This document shows positions 33,437-43,826 of a stretch of 49,389 nt of DNA, piece by piece. Numbering within the stretch: position 1 is the first letter of the stretch; each line of letters opens with the position of its first letter. The DNA is from Magnetococcales bacterium (GTDB taxonomy: Bacteria; Pseudomonadota; Magnetococcia; Magnetococcales; UBA8363). The translations under genes and the position numbers were made by a program. The notes beneath the pieces were generated by a model. The model was not told the DNA's origin, made no database searches, and saw only the letters and a list, made by a program, of their open reading frames with translations. The stretch spans positions 1 through 49,389 of the forward strand of contig JADFYU010000019.1 in NCBI GenBank assembly GCA_015232865.1, in the 5' to 3' direction.

Positions 33437-34015
33437 TTACAAAATTTTTACCAAAGCAAGAGCGGCCATAGCCAGCAAGAGAATTCCGACGGTTACCAAT
33501 TCCAGATGATTTTCCACAACCATCCGTAACCGTTCACCGCCCCATTTTAACAGACCGGCAACCAGAAAAAAACGGGCGCCACGCGAGAGAAACGAAACCA
33601 GAATGAAAATTGCAAAATTGGAACCCAATGCTCCGGCTGTCAGGGTAAATAATTTATAGGGTATGGGTGAAAATCCGGCAATGGCGATAATCCAGACGTC
33701 ATACTCTACAAAAAGGGCCGACAACTGCTCATAACGTTCTTGAGCGCCATAAAATGCGATGATCGGTTGACCGATAATCGGCATGAATGTCTGTCCGATC
33801 AGATACCCCAATGCGCCACCGATGGTGGACCCTGCCGTGCAGACCAAAGCCATGATCAAAGCCCGGCTGGGACGGGCCAGGGCCATGGGAATCAGCAACA
33901 CATCGGGCGGAATGGGAAAAAAAGAGGATTCTGCCAGTGCGACAAAAAAAAGGGCTGGCAGCGCATAGGTCGATGCCGCCAGATTCATGGTCCAATGATA
34001 AAGGCGACGTATCAC
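33437..34015 (-). CDS. YqaA/DedA-like (VTT domain) membrane protein
   Basis: A 192-aa integral membrane protein of the SNARE-associated/DedA superfamily. It shows ESSFFPIPPDVLLIPMAL, GSTIGGALGYLIG and SPIPYKLFTLTAG, which mark the reentrant-loop fold. Members are linked to phospholipid flipping and envelope homeostasis. Starts at GTG 34015; ATG 33988 is an alternative. Its stop abuts the GTG of nlpD, implying coupling. Confidence 0.88.
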   Translation of the reverse strand: MIRRLYHWTMNLAASTYALPALFFVALAESSFFPIPPDVLLIPMALARPSRALIMALVCTAGSTIGGALGYLIGQTFMPIIGQPIIAFYGAQERYEQLSALFVEYDVWIIAIAGFSPIPYKLFTLTAGALGSNFAIFILVSFLSRGARFFLVAGLLKWGGERLRMVVENHLELVTVGILLLAMAALALVKIL

Positions 34016-34143
34016 GTTAAAAATAATCCCGGTGTGGGGTGAATCGAGGGGTTGCGGAAAAAATTAATCATCCTTATATGGTCTCTCTTCTGGCCCACCT
34101 GTCGTTTCCAGGTTGATGCCCCACGCCCCAGCCGAATTTTGAA

Positions 34144-34815
34144 TCAACTGGCTTCCGACCACCCTTTAATACCGACCAGAGGGACAAATCGGCAAGGCTC
34201 CAAAACCTCTCGTTTGCTATCCTGGGTGCTGATTTTTGTCAATTTTACCAACTCTTGAGACTCTTTTCCTCCTTCAGGAATGAGAAGAAATCCGCCGATG
34301 GCCAACTGGTCAATCAAATTTTCTGGAATGACCGGAGCTCCAGCCGTGACCAGAATCCGATCAAATTGTCGTTCTTCAGGCCAACCCAGGGTTCCATCCC
34401 CACATCGATAGATGACATTGTGAATGTTGAGACGACGTAGTCTGCGTCGAGCGGTATCGGCCAATTTTTCGAGTCGTTCGATGGTATAGACTTTTTGGCA
34501 GAGGTTGGCTAGAACCGATGTTTGATAGCCTGAACCGGTCCCAATTTCCAGAACCTCTTCGGTGCCCGTCAGTTGTAGAGCCTCGGTCATGCGGGCGACG
34601 ATAAACGGTTGCGAGAGGGTCTGACCCTCGCCAATGGGTAAGGTTGCATCGCTGTAGGCCCGTCCGGCCAGAGCCTCATCGACAAACAGATGTCGCAGAA
34701 CACGGCGCATCGTTTCGATCACCCGCGCATCGACAATGCCGCGTTTAATCAGTTGCTCACGCACCATTCTCTCTCTGGCACGCACGGAGACCAATCCATG
34801 CTCTAGGTTTTTCAT
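34144..34815 (-). CDS. pcm: Protein-L-isoaspartate O-methyltransferase
   Basis: A 223-aa SAM-dependent enzyme that methylates isoaspartyl residues to start repair of damaged proteins. It shows the family signature: SDATLPIGEGQTLSQPFIVARM, the SAM motif LEIGTGSGYQTSVLA, and VTAGAPVIPENLIDQL. ATG 34815 chosen over TTG 34821. The 128-base gap to the yqaA-like gene contains a partial R2-type arm but no gene. Confidence 0.95.
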   Translation of the reverse strand: MKNLEHGLVSVRARERMVREQLIKRGIVDARVIETMRRVLRHLFVDEALAGRAYSDATLPIGEGQTLSQPFIVARMTEALQLTGTEEVLEIGTGSGYQTSVLANLCQKVYTIERLEKLADTARRRLRRLNIHNVIYRCGDGTLGWPEERQFDRILVTAGAPVIPENLIDQLAIGGFLLIPEGGKESQELVKLTKISTQDSKREVLEPCRFVPLVGIKGWSEAS

Positions 34816-34865
34816 TGTCAAAACCCGGTTTTCCGATCTGCTGTGTCAGCACTGATACAGGCACA

Positions 34866-34922
34866 AAAATCGATAAACTTAAATTCGGCGGTTTCCTGCT
34901 CCCGTCCAACTGCCGAATTAAG
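34866..34922 (-). terminator. R2-type palindrome after ihfA, likely terminator
   Basis: Plus-strand arms CTTAAATTCGGCGGTTT and CAACTGCCGAATTAAG (34878-34922) form a long stem. On the minus strand the hairpin is followed by TTTATCGATTTTTG, so it can terminate transcription from ihfA, whose stop is at 34960. The arm sequence is that of the R2 repeats, so a repeat may have been recruited as a terminator. Confidence 0.6.
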
Positions 34923-34959
34923 GGTAAATGACTCAGGCTGTCTGTATAATAGGCGTTGG

Positions 34960-35238
34960 TTATCCGTTGTTTACGCGGTCTCTTAAAATTTGACTGGGTT
35001 TAAAAGTCAAAACCTTGCGAGCAGTAATTTCTATCTCTTCACCGGTTTTTGGATTGCGACCCCGGCGTGGTACCTTACTGCGGATGATGAAGTTTCCAAA
35101 TCGAGGAATTTTAACGGATTCCCCATTTTCAAGTTGGGTTCTGATCATCTCAAAAACTTCGTCGACCAACTCTGCCGATTCTTTTTTTGATAAATTGATC
35201 TGTTGGTAAACAGCTTCAACAATCTCAGCTTTTGTCAT
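34960..35238 (-). CDS. ihfA: Integration host factor subunit alpha
   Basis: A 92-aa DNA-bending protein of the HU/IHF family. The beta-arm RGRNPKTGEEIEI with the intercalating proline and the start MTKAEIVEAVYQQI fit IHF-alpha; position after pheT is the classical ihfA locus. ATG 35238 is chosen since GGAG lies six bases upstream; ATG 35250 would put that site inside the gene. The 154-base gap to pheT holds no gene. Confidence 0.93.
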   Translation of the reverse strand: MTKAEIVEAVYQQINLSKKESAELVDEVFEMIRTQLENGESVKIPRFGNFIIRSKVPRRGRNPKTGEEIEITARKVLTFKPSQILRDRVNNG

Positions 35239-35392
35239 GGACGGCTCCATTTCTTGAACAATTTACCGAACTATAGAGTGGTTGATCTTTCTCGACAGCC
35301 TAAACAAACAATCTCCTCCGAGGATAGTGATATTTGATTAAGCTGTCAAGATGATTGGTTTTTTCTGCAACATTGTTGCGATTGGAAAGCGG

Positions 35393-37768
35393 CTACCGTT
35401 GGCAGGCCCCAAATCGTTCTCCAACATGAGCGATAATTTGATCGCTCAATTTTTGTGTTTCACCATCGGTCAAAGTTCGATCGTCAGCCTGGACGGTGAC
35501 CCGCAACGCCAGGCTTTTTTGTCCTTCGCTGATGTGTTTTCCGGTGTAGACGTCAAACAGGGTTACCTGACGAATAAGCTGTTTGTCCACTGCGACAATG
35601 GCATCCAAAAAGGGCTGGGCCGGCAGGCTATCGGCCACCAAAAAAGCAAAATCCCGATCCACGGAGGGATAACGGCTCAGGCGTTCTTGACCTTTTTGCC
35701 CCTGTTTTTTGTCCGCTGACGGGGTGACATATCGGCTTTCAAGTTCAAACAAATAAACGGGTTGTGTCGAATCCAGACTCTCCTGGATGCCGGGGTGCAA
35801 CTCGCCCATCCAGCCGATGGGCTGGGGGTTGCGGCCAATATGCAGCTGAGCTTTGCGACCTGGATGGAGAAAATCCGGCCCTCCCGCTTCAAAACGCACA
35901 TTTTCGTCGATCAATCCCGAAAGCAGCGCGGTGAGGTCTCCTTTGAGATCAAAAAAATCGACCAAGCGAGCCTGCCTGAGCCAGTTTTGAGCAACGATCG
36001 GTCCCGATAAAAGAGCCGCTATCCGCTCCTCCTCCAAAAGAGTTTGATCCTCACCGGGACGAAAAACCCGTCCGACCTCAAAGAGCTTCAAGGTTAAATT
36101 CCCCCGGCTAAAATTGCGCCGGGCAGACTCCATCAAACCACAAATCAGGGTCGAACGCATGACCGCCTGATCCTCGGAGATGGGGTTTAGCAAAGTGGTG
36201 GTGGTAACACCCGGATCGAATTGATCTTGAAGGTTCTGATGAACAAAAGCATAGTTGATGGCTTCGAAGTAGCCAAGACCGGTCATCAATCGGCGCGTTT
36301 TTCGGGTTGTGCTCATGCCCGGATTCACCTCAGGAATATCGACCTCAATACGGGGCAGAGCGGCGGGAACCCGATCATATCCGTACAGACGGATAATCTC
36401 CTCCAATAAATCCTCTTCTCGGACCAGATCATGGCGATGGGAGGGGGGTTGAAAAAGACCCGCTGTCGTTTTTTGACAACCCAGGCGACTCAACATCTCT
36501 TCCATCTCGGCATGGGGCAGGTCGATTCCACCAAGCTGATTGACCCGCTCCGGCCTGAAGGGGATGGCGGCCGCCGGTTGCCAGCTACCGGCGTCAACCA
36601 TATTGATGGGACCAGCCCGACCGCCAGCCATCTCCAGTATCAACTCGGTGGCCCGATCCAAAGCCTGCGTCAAACCCATGGGATCAACCCCTCGTTCGAA
36701 TCGGTAGCGGGCGTCACTCAGCAAAGAGAGGCGGCGACCGGTACGGGCGGTACGAATCGGATTGAAATAGGCCCCCTCCAAAAAAATGTCCGTGGTCCGG
36801 TCGGTAATGCCACTGTTTTCACCGCCCATGATTCCAGCCAGTGCCAGAGGCCGGACTTGATCGGCAATCAGGGTCATCTCCGAGGTCAGGCTGCGTTCCA
36901 CCTCATCGAGTGTGGTCAGTTTTTCACCCTCGTTGGCACGACGGACGACGATTGGCAGTTGCAGCTCGGCCAGATCGAAGGCGTGCAAGGGATGGTTGAG
37001 ATCCATGAGAATATAGTTGGTAATGTCCACCACGTTGTTGATGGGTCGCAGACCCACCGATTCCAATCGCTGACACAGCCACTCCGGGCTGGGTCGGATG
37101 GTCACACCGCGAATGATCCGGCCGCCATAGCGGGGACACCCTTCACGATCTTGAATCTCCACCAGAGCCTGACTGTCATCGGTTACCGCAACACACGCAG
37201 TGACCGGTTTGAGCGGGGTTTTGGTCAATGCGCCCAACTCACGGGCGATGCCGCGCACGCCCAGACAATCGCCTCGGTTCGGGGTCAGGTCCAGTTCGAA
37301 CAGCGTGCCGGAAAGACCCAGCAAATCGGCCACAGGGGTTGCGTCCAAGCTATCAGCAGGCAATATTAAAATACCGTCCGCCTCATCTGCCAGCCCCAGC
37401 TCGGCCACCGAACAGAGCATCCCTTCAGAGAGTTCACCGCGAATTTTACCTTTTTTTATTTTCAAGCCGTTGGGCAGTTGCGCGCCGATACGAGCGACGG
37501 CGACTTTATCACCGGTTTTGTGATTTTTTGCGCCACAGACAATGCTCAGGATCTCCTCGCCGATTTGAACCCTGCAACAGGTCAGTCGGTCAGCGTTGGG
37601 GTGGGGAGCCACCTCAAGCAGGGTGCCCACCTGAACATTTTCCAATCCGGCACCCAGATCAGTCAATCCATCCAACTCCAGACCGGCCATGGTCAGTCTG
37701 GCGCCCATCTGTTCGGGGGTCAAATCGATGTCAATATGGTCGGCGAGCCACTCTTGAGTAAATTTCAT
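35393..37768 (-). CDS. pheT: Phenylalanyl-tRNA synthetase beta subunit
   Basis: A 791-aa beta chain of the alpha2-beta2 PheRS. It contains the tRNA-binding EMAP-like domain (about 40-150), B3/4 editing domain (about 205-380), B5 domain (about 400-470) and the C-terminal anticodon-binding FDX domain (SRYPSVDRDFAFLV). ATG 37768 lies one base after the pheS stop; the frame extends to 37789 but inside pheS. Full length for the family. Confidence 0.97.
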   Translation of the reverse strand: MKFTQEWLADHIDIDLTPEQMGARLTMAGLELDGLTDLGAGLENVQVGTLLEVAPHPNADRLTCCRVQIGEEILSIVCGAKNHKTGDKVAVARIGAQLPNGLKIKKGKIRGELSEGMLCSVAELGLADEADGILILPADSLDATPVADLLGLSGTLFELDLTPNRGDCLGVRGIARELGALTKTPLKPVTACVAVTDDSQALVEIQDREGCPRYGGRIIRGVTIRPSPEWLCQRLESVGLRPINNVVDITNYILMDLNHPLHAFDLAELQLPIVVRRANEGEKLTTLDEVERSLTSEMTLIADQVRPLALAGIMGGENSGITDRTTDIFLEGAYFNPIRTARTGRRLSLLSDARYRFERGVDPMGLTQALDRATELILEMAGGRAGPINMVDAGSWQPAAAIPFRPERVNQLGGIDLPHAEMEEMLSRLGCQKTTAGLFQPPSHRHDLVREEDLLEEIIRLYGYDRVPAALPRIEVDIPEVNPGMSTTRKTRRLMTGLGYFEAINYAFVHQNLQDQFDPGVTTTTLLNPISEDQAVMRSTLICGLMESARRNFSRGNLTLKLFEVGRVFRPGEDQTLLEEERIAALLSGPIVAQNWLRQARLVDFFDLKGDLTALLSGLIDENVRFEAGGPDFLHPGRKAQLHIGRNPQPIGWMGELHPGIQESLDSTQPVYLFELESRYVTPSADKKQGQKGQERLSRYPSVDRDFAFLVADSLPAQPFLDAIVAVDKQLIRQVTLFDVYTGKHISEGQKSLALRVTVQADDRTLTDGETQKLSDQIIAHVGERFGACQR

Positions 37769-37769
37769 C

Positions 37770-38816
37770 CTATTCGCCTCCCACTGCATGCCGGTTTAAA
37801 AACCGCATATCATTTTCAAAAAAAGTACGCAGGTCATTGATCCCATATTTAAGCATGGCCAGCCGTTCGACCCCCATTCCGAAGGCAAAACCGGAATATC
37901 GCTCCGTATCGATCTGAACGTTCCTCAAGACGTTGGGATGGATCATGCCGCAGCCGAGAATTTCGATCCAGCCGCTGTTTTTGCAGATTCGACAACCTTT
38001 GGCGGCACAAAAAATACAGCCCATATCCGCCTCAGCCGACGGTTCCGTAAAAGGAAAAAAAGAGGGGCGAAAACGCACCGGAAGTTCCCGTTCAAAAAAT
38101 CGGGCCAAAAAGGTCTCCAACAGCCCTTTCAACTGACCGAAATGGACCCCCTCATCAACCAAAATCCCCTCAACCTGATGAAACATGGGGGTGTGGGTAA
38201 TGTCGGAGTCGCAGCGAAACACCTTGCCGGGGGCAATCATGCGAATGGGGGGGGTGCGGTTCTCCATGAAGTGAACCTGAACCGAAGAGGTGTGGGTTCT
38301 CAACAGTCGTTTGCCACCATCGGCGGCCGGCGGCAGATAAAAGGTGTCGTGCATTTCCCGTGCGGGATGATCAGCCGGAATGTTCAAGGCCTCAAAGTTG
38401 TACCAGTCATTCTCCACCTCTGGCCCGGTCGCTGGCGGAAAACCCATGTGGGTAAAGAGGGTGGTGATCTCCTCCATGGCGCGGGTGACGGGGTGAATGC
38501 TGCCGACCGGATGTTGACGACCCGGCAGGCTGACGTCCAGTTGTTCCGTGGCCAGGCGCTCATTCAAAGCTTGATGTTTGAGATGGGCCTGTTGACTCTC
38601 CAGCGTTTGGTTGAAAGCATCTTTAAGCTGATTGGCCAAAACGCCAAGTTGCGGCCTCTCTGCCGGGGAGACTTGGCCCAAACCTCGCAGAAGGCCGGTC
38701 AACGCCCCTTTTTTACCCAATATCCGTACCCGTACCGCTTCCAACTCCTCAATGGATATAGCCGCCTGAAGTTCGGTTAAAGCCTGTTTTTTGAGTTCTT
38801 CTAGTTGATCACGCAT
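37770..38816 (-). CDS. pheS: Phenylalanyl-tRNA synthetase alpha subunit
   Basis: A 348-aa catalytic subunit of PheRS: N-terminal coiled coil (about 1-90), then class II core with motif 2 ([18 protein letters not shown]) and motif 3 ([16 protein letters not shown]). It carries the cysteine pairs CIFC and CRIC in the segment before GWIEILG, a small metal-knuckle variant found in several bacterial PheS. Starts at ATG 38816. The upstream 140 bases may hold a promoter, but I see no convincing boxes or Phe leader peptide. Confidence 0.97.
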   Translation of the reverse strand: MRDQLEELKKQALTELQAAISIEELEAVRVRILGKKGALTGLLRGLGQVSPAERPQLGVLANQLKDAFNQTLESQQAHLKHQALNERLATEQLDVSLPGRQHPVGSIHPVTRAMEEITTLFTHMGFPPATGPEVENDWYNFEALNIPADHPAREMHDTFYLPPAADGGKRLLRTHTSSVQVHFMENRTPPIRMIAPGKVFRCDSDITHTPMFHQVEGILVDEGVHFGQLKGLLETFLARFFERELPVRFRPSFFPFTEPSAEADMGCIFCAAKGCRICKNSGWIEILGCGMIHPNVLRNVQIDTERYSGFAFGMGVERLAMLKYGINDLRTFFENDMRFLNRHAVGGE

Positions 38817-38950
38817 AGGAATGGTCTACTTCATATATTGGCATGTCTGAAACGACAGATGACTGGGCCGTCTCTTTTGATGACATCGATTCTTGGACAA
38901 AATAGAGGCGCGGTATAACCTGCATTCGGCGTTTAACGTAGGCTCTAGGA

Positions 38951-38987
38951 TAAAGGCAAAAGGCCCGGAGAATATCTCTCCAGGCCT
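38951..38987 (-). terminator. Intrinsic terminator after rplT
   Basis: On the minus strand AGGCCTGGAGA, loop GATAT, TCTCCGGGCCT (one G-T pair), followed by TTTGCCTTTAT. It lies 25 bases past the rplT stop and separates the infC-rpmI-rplT unit from pheST. Confidence 0.8.
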
Positions 38988-39012
38988 CGCACTATACCGT
39001 TAAGACGATACT

Positions 39013-39366
39013 CTATAAAGCAGCCTTTGCACTCTCAGCCAATTTTGCGAAATCAGCCGGTTGTGAAACCGCGAGCTCGGCCAGCACTTTACGGTCCAGC
39101 TCAATTCCGGCCTTCATCAGACCGTTAATGAAGCGACTGTAGGATAACCCACTCAAGCGGGCTGCGGCATTGATACGGGCGATCCAGAGACGACGGAACT
39201 CCCGTTTTTTGTTTTTACGGTCCCGATAGGCGTACTGTAGCCCCTTCTCAACCTTCTCGGTTGCAATCCGGTAACAGGATGAATTGCGTCCTTGATAGCC
39301 TTTGGCCCGTTTCAATATTTTTTTATGACGTGCGTGTGTCGTTACACCCCGTTTTACTCTCGGCAT
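39013..39366 (-). CDS. rplT: 50S ribosomal protein L20
   Basis: A 117-aa basic protein with the L20 signature ([38 protein letters not shown]). It is needed early in 50S assembly and often represses its own operon by binding the mRNA. AGGAG precedes ATG 39366. A 126-base gap separates it from rpmI, longer than usual. Confidence 0.98.
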   Translation of the reverse strand: MPRVKRGVTTHARHKKILKRAKGYQGRNSSCYRIATEKVEKGLQYAYRDRKNKKREFRRLWIARINAAARLSGLSYSRFINGLMKAGIELDRKVLAELAVSQPADFAKLAESAKAAL

Positions 39367-39492
39367 TGCCGTTACTCCTGAAAATCTTTTTTAATGTTCA
39401 AACCCTTGAAAGTTAGACTTTTAAAAGGTTTCTCTTTTAGTGGGACTCTCCTCGGTGTCAGGTCATCCACACTGGTGCTGTAGGTTTTAACC

Positions 39493-39690
39493 TTACAGTC
39501 CGGGAAGCATCTTACGAATGGCTGCCGTGTCTGCCGCACATACCAAGTTTGTACCACGCATATTGCGTTTGCGTTTGGTGCTCTTCTTGGTCAAAATGTG
39601 TTGCTTGAAGGCGTTGGTCCGTTTGAGCTTCCCCGTTCCCGTTACTTTGAACCGTTTGGCGGCTCCACGGTGGGTTTTGATCTTGGGCAT
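39493..39690 (-). CDS. rpmI: 50S ribosomal protein L35
   Basis: A 65-aa protein starting [18 protein letters not shown], the L35 signature. ATG 39690 is chosen by family fit; the frame is open to 39747 but that would run into the terminator hairpin. Lies between infC and rplT. Confidence 0.98.
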   Translation of the reverse strand: MPKIKTHRGAAKRFKVTGTGKLKRTNAFKQHILTKKSTKRKRNMRGTNLVCAADTAAIRKMLPGL

Positions 39691-39716
39691 CGTACTTCCA
39701 CTTTTGCTAGGGGTTG

Positions 39717-39750
39717 ACAAAAAAAGTTTGTCTGGAAAACCAGACAAACT
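39717..39750 (-). terminator. Intrinsic terminator/attenuator between infC and rpmI
   Basis: On the minus strand AGTTTGTCTGG, loop TTTT, CCAGACAAACT: a perfect 11-bp stem directly followed by seven T. It starts 28 bases past the infC stop and 27 bases before the rpmI ATG. It should terminate or attenuate transcription into rpmI-rplT, unlike the E. coli layout where control here is translational. Confidence 0.8.
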
Positions 39751-39777
39751 AGTAAAAAAACTTGTAAAAATTGCCCG

Positions 39778-40350
39778 TTAAACAGACGACTTCTTCTCTT
39801 TAGCCGTCTGGGTCGGCGCAATAACCATGGTCATCTGGCGTCCCATCATCTTTGGATACTGCTCGACCTTGGCCTCTTCGATGAGATCATTCTCAACCCG
39901 CTTCAGCAGTTGTAGGCCGATGTTCTGATGGGCCATCTCCCGACCGCGAAATCGCAACGTGCATTTGACCTTGTTGCCGACAGCCAAAAACTTTCGCATG
40001 CTGCGGATCTTGACATCATAGTCATGGGTATCGGTTCCAGGTCGGAACTTGATCTCCTTGATCTCGACGCGGGTCTGTTTTTTCCGGGCCTGCCGCTCTC
40101 GTATCGATTGCTGATACTTAAACTTGGCATAATCCATGATTTTGCAGACCGGTGGCCGTGCCGCTGGCGAAACCTCAACCAGATCAAGACCTGCCTCCAT
40201 GGAACGACTGAGAGCGATATACCGTTCCACAACACCGACTTGTTGACCGTTCTCGTCGATTAGCCGTACCTCCGGTACGCGAATCATTTCGTTGATTCGA
40301 GTGCCGTCTTGTGGGGGAGGCACTCTATCTTTTACTGGTGGTTTGGCGAT
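39778..40350 (-). CDS. infC: Translation initiation factor IF-3
   Basis: IF-3 binds the 30S subunit and checks start codon and initiator tRNA pairing. The chosen start is ATC 40350: GAGGAG lies nine bases upstream, no ATG, GTG or TTG is suitably placed there, and the residues that follow (IAKPPVKDR then [19 protein letters not shown]) fit the family. The next in-frame start, GTG 40323, has no ribosome binding site and gives 181 instead of 190 aa. Non-AUG starts (AUU, AUC, AUA) are a known conserved autoregulatory trait of infC. The N- and C-domains are complete ([17 protein letters not shown] linker). Confidence 0.95.
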   Translation of the reverse strand: MAKPPVKDRVPPPQDGTRINEMIRVPEVRLIDENGQQVGVVERYIALSRSMEAGLDLVEVSPAARPPVCKIMDYAKFKYQQSIRERQARKKQTRVEIKEIKFRPGTDTHDYDVKIRSMRKFLAVGNKVKCTLRFRGREMAHQNIGLQLLKRVENDLIEEAKVEQYPKMMGRQMTMVIAPTQTAKEKKSSV

Positions 40351-40405
40351 GGGTTTATACTCCTCATATAATCGTTATTTACTCTATTCATCCCATTCAT
40401 TCGTC

Positions 40406-40472
40406 GGTCGTTTGTCGAGGCGGTTCTGCCAAAAACCCATCGACTCTCTCCACTCAAGGCAGAAAGACGACC
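40406..40472 (-). promoter_or_regulatory. Inverted repeat in the thrS-infC gap (infC leader)
   Basis: On the minus strand GGTCGTCTTTCTGCC pairs in two blocks with GGCAGAA and ACGACC further on; within it GTCGA and TCGAC can form an alternative stem. The 174-base gap has no gene. The structure could regulate infC or be the thrS 3' end, but no T run follows, so it is not a standard terminator. Confidence 0.35.
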
Positions 40473-40524
40473 ACACATATTTGGATGATCCATGATAATT
40501 GCGGATTTTTTCCAAAATTCCAAG

Positions 40525-42438
40525 CTATTTTTTGCTTTCAATCTCTTTAAGTAAATCTGTTATTACATCGTTTAGGGGGGTAATGCCAAGGTTTTTCCCG
40601 GATTTATCTCTGGGGCTGACCGATTTTTCCTCCTGTTCCTTCTCTCCGACGATGAGCAACCAGGGGGTTTTCTTCATGGAGTGGGCGCGAATTTTATAAC
40701 CGATTTTTTCATTTCTGATATCGGCATCGGCCCGAATACCCGCTGCCCTGAGTTGATCACGCACCTCAATGGCCCAATCGGAATAGGCTTCGGTAATGGT
40801 CAGTACCACGGCCTGAACCGGAGCCAGCCAGAGAGGGAATCGACCGGCGTAGTGTTCGACCAGAATTCCAAAAAAACGCTCCAAAGAGCCTAACAACGCC
40901 CGGTGGATCATGATGGGCTGATGCCGGTTGCCATCCTCGCCGATGTAGGATATGTCAAACCGTTCCGGCAGGTTGAAGTCCAACTGAATGGTCGAACATT
41001 GCCATTTACGTCCCAGAGTGTCGGTAATCTTGACGTCAATTTTGGGGCCGTAAAAAGCACCGCCTCCGGTATCCTCGACATAATCCAAGCCCCGATGGTT
41101 GATGGCGGAAGCCAACGCTTGGGTGGCTTTTTCCCAGATGGACTCGGAGCCGACCGATTTTTCCGGTTTGGTCGAGAGAAAAATTTCAAACTCCTTGAAA
41201 CCAAAGGTCTGCAGGGTGTTGAGAGTCAACTCCAGAATTTCGCGAATTTCCGCTTCAATCTGATCTTCCCGGCAAAAAATATGGGCGTCATCCTGGGTAA
41301 AACCCCGGACCCGAAACAGCCCGTGTAACGCCCCGGACATCTCATACCGATAGACAGTTCCCAGCTCCGCCCAGCGCATGGGAAAATCACGATGGGAGTG
41401 CAGTTGGGATTTGTAGATCAGGATATGGAACGGGCAGTTCATGGGCCGAACCTGATACGACTGCTCATCCACCTTCAAAGGCTGAAACATCGATTCACTG
41501 TAAAAATCCAGATGACCGGAGGTCTTCCAGAGATCAATGTTGGCAATGTGCGGGGTAAAGAGAAATTCGTAACCGGCGCGGGTATGAGACTCTTTCCAAT
41601 AATTCTCAATGGTTGTCCGAATACGCGACCCCATGGGATGCCAAAAGACCAAACCGCCTCCAGCCTCATCCTGGATGGAGAAAAGGTCCATCTCCTTGCC
41701 CAGTTTTCGATGATCGCGCTTTTCAGCCTCTTCCAACAGGTGTAAATAGGCCTTCAACTGTTTTTTGTCGGCAAATGCGGTTCCATAGATTCGCTGAAGC
41801 TGCTTATTGCGGGAGTCGCCACGCCAATAAGCACCGGCTACCCGCAACAGTTTGAAGGTTTTCAGGTGACCGGTATTGGGTACGTGGGGACCACGGCACA
41901 GATCGATAAAATCTCCCTGGCTGTATAGGGAGATCGACTCTCCGGCTGGAATTTCGCCGATAATCTCCGCCTTGTAGGCTTCGCCCATTTCCTGGAAAAA
42001 GGTCACCGCCTCATCCCGGTCCATCACCCGCCGGGTGATGGCGAAATTCTCCTCAGCCAACTGCTCCATTTTTTTCTCGATTGCAGCCAGATCATCCAGG
42101 GTAAACGGACGCTCATAGTCAAAATCGTAGTAAAAGCCATTTTCCACAGAGGGTCCGATGGTGACCTGAGCGGTCGGAAACAGGCTTTTGACCGCCTGAG
42201 CCATCAAATGGCTGGTCGAGTGACGGATGATATCCAGAGCCTCGGGAGATTTTCCAGTAATCAGGGCGATCTGAGCATCTTTTTCGATGAGTTGGCTCAA
42301 ATCCGCCAGTTGACCATCAACCATCCCAGCCAAAGCCGCTTTTTCCAAGCCCGGTCCTATGGACGCGGCGACGTCGGCCAGAGTGACTGGTGACTCAAAC
42401 TCCTTGCCTGTTCCATCGGGCAATGTGATACAAATCAT
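40525..42438 (-). CDS. thrS: Threonyl-tRNA synthetase
   Basis: A 637-aa class II synthetase: TGS domain (about 1-62), the editing domain with [11 protein letters not shown] and the [16 protein letters not shown] motifs, catalytic core (about 240-530) with the zinc ligands including the Cys in [12 protein letters not shown], and the anticodon-binding domain. ATG 42438 overlaps the glmM stop by four bases (ATGA). The frame is open to 42477 but inside glmM. Confidence 0.97.
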   Translation of the reverse strand: MICITLPDGTGKEFESPVTLADVAASIGPGLEKAALAGMVDGQLADLSQLIEKDAQIALITGKSPEALDIIRHSTSHLMAQAVKSLFPTAQVTIGPSVENGFYYDFDYERPFTLDDLAAIEKKMEQLAEENFAITRRVMDRDEAVTFFQEMGEAYKAEIIGEIPAGESISLYSQGDFIDLCRGPHVPNTGHLKTFKLLRVAGAYWRGDSRNKQLQRIYGTAFADKKQLKAYLHLLEEAEKRDHRKLGKEMDLFSIQDEAGGGLVFWHPMGSRIRTTIENYWKESHTRAGYEFLFTPHIANIDLWKTSGHLDFYSESMFQPLKVDEQSYQVRPMNCPFHILIYKSQLHSHRDFPMRWAELGTVYRYEMSGALHGLFRVRGFTQDDAHIFCREDQIEAEIREILELTLNTLQTFGFKEFEIFLSTKPEKSVGSESIWEKATQALASAINHRGLDYVEDTGGGAFYGPKIDVKITDTLGRKWQCSTIQLDFNLPERFDISYIGEDGNRHQPIMIHRALLGSLERFFGILVEHYAGRFPLWLAPVQAVVLTITEAYSDWAIEVRDQLRAAGIRADADIRNEKIGYKIRAHSMKKTPWLLIVGEKEQEEKSVSPRDKSGKNLGITPLNDVITDLLKEIESKK

Positions 42439-43823
42439 TGTGCTTGTTCCCCTGAGGCTTTTTTGATGGTTTGACATAAATCATCAACAATTTCTGTTAT
42501 TTCTTGTAGTGAGTCACCTTCCATCATGACTCGAATTTTTGGTTCGGTGCCCGATTTTCTGACCAAAACACGCCCGCGTCCCTTGAGTTTGTTCTCAGCG
42601 GCATTAATGGCTTTGATGACGGATTTGTGAGCCAGGGGGTCACTGTTGGGATCGACCATGACATTTTTCAAGAGTTGCGGCACCGTTACCATGCCCGCGT
42701 CCAGCTCCGACAACGGTTTGCCACTATCGGCCATCAACTCAAGAATTTTCAACGCTGAAATCAGACCGTCGCCGGTAGAGTTATGGTCCAGGAAGAGCAG
42801 GTGGCCCGACTGCTCGCCACCCAGATTATAGCCGTTGCTGAGCATATGTTCCAAGACATAGCGATCACCAACCTGGGTTCGGATTAATTTCAGATTCTGC
42901 CCGGCCAAAAACCGCTCCAACCCCAGGTTGGACATCACTGTGGCGACTACCCCGCCCCCTTTCAGGCTTTTCTTTTGTTTCATGGCCAGAGCGCTCATGG
43001 CCAGCAGATGGTCGCCATCGAGCACGTTGCCCTTTTCATCGCAGACCAAAAGACGATCGGCATCGCCATCCAAGGCGATGCCGATATCGGCACGAACCTC
43101 CTGAACCTTTTTCCGAATCTGTTCCGGGTGCAAGGAGCCGAAACCATCGTTGATGTTCAAGCCGTTAGGCGTGTTGCCTATGGCGATGACCTCGGCACCC
43201 AATTCCCAGAATATGGCCGGAGCCACTTTATAAGCGGCACCATTGGCACAATCAACCACCACCCGCAGACCGGTCAATCGGCGGTTTTTCGGAAAACTGT
43301 TTTTACAAAATTCGATATATCGACCGCGAGCATCTTCGATCAGCGTCGCCCGGCCTATGTCATCGTCCTTCGGCGGATAGTTGTCCATCTCACCGGAAAA
43401 CATCACCCGCTCGATTTCGGCCTCCATCTCATCGGGCAATTTCATGCCGTTGGGGTCGAAAAATTTGATGCCGTTATCGTGATAGGGATTGTGGGAGGCT
43501 GAAATCATGACACCGGCATTGGCCCGCAACGCCCGTGTCATATAGGCCACAGCCGGAGTCGGCAAAGTGCCCAACTGCATGCAGTGTATGCCCATGGAGG
43601 TAAACCCGGCCCTCAAGGCCGACTCAAACATATAACCCGACAGGCGGGTATCCTTGCCGATGACCACCGTATGCCGGCTGTCATCCTGACGAAAAACATA
43701 TCCGGCAGCCCGTCCCAATTTTAATACCTGTTCCGCCGTCATCGGGCTGATGTTGGCTCGGCTGCGAACTCCGTCGGTGCCAAAAAATTTTCGGACCGGC
43801 TTGCTCTCTTCTTGTTTTGCCAT
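42435..43823 (-). CDS. glmM: Phosphoglucosamine mutase
   Basis: A 462-aa enzyme converting glucosamine-6-phosphate to glucosamine-1-phosphate for peptidoglycan and LPS precursors. It has [10 protein letters not shown] at the start, the phosphoserine loop ISASHNP (Ser110), metal loop DGDADR, sugar loop GGEQSGH and phosphate loop [12 protein letters not shown]. Three bases separate it from folP. Confidence 0.97.
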   Translation of the reverse strand: MAKQEESKPVRKFFGTDGVRSRANISPMTAEQVLKLGRAAGYVFRQDDSRHTVVIGKDTRLSGYMFESALRAGFTSMGIHCMQLGTLPTPAVAYMTRALRANAGVMISASHNPYHDNGIKFFDPNGMKLPDEMEAEIERVMFSGEMDNYPPKDDDIGRATLIEDARGRYIEFCKNSFPKNRRLTGLRVVVDCANGAAYKVAPAIFWELGAEVIAIGNTPNGLNINDGFGSLHPEQIRKKVQEVRADIGIALDGDADRLLVCDEKGNVLDGDHLLAMSALAMKQKKSLKGGGVVATVMSNLGLERFLAGQNLKLIRTQVGDRYVLEHMLSNGYNLGGEQSGHLLFLDHNSTGDGLISALKILELMADSGKPLSELDAGMVTVPQLLKNVMVDPNSDPLAHKSVIKAINAAENKLKGRGRVLVRKSGTEPKIRVMMEGDSLQEITEIVDDLCQTIKKASGEQAQ

Positions 43824-43826
43824 GTT

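Noticed and set aside
36431..37369. 312-aa plus-strand open frame inside pheT
   Set aside because: Antisense to a clearly conserved pheT; no motifs of its own.
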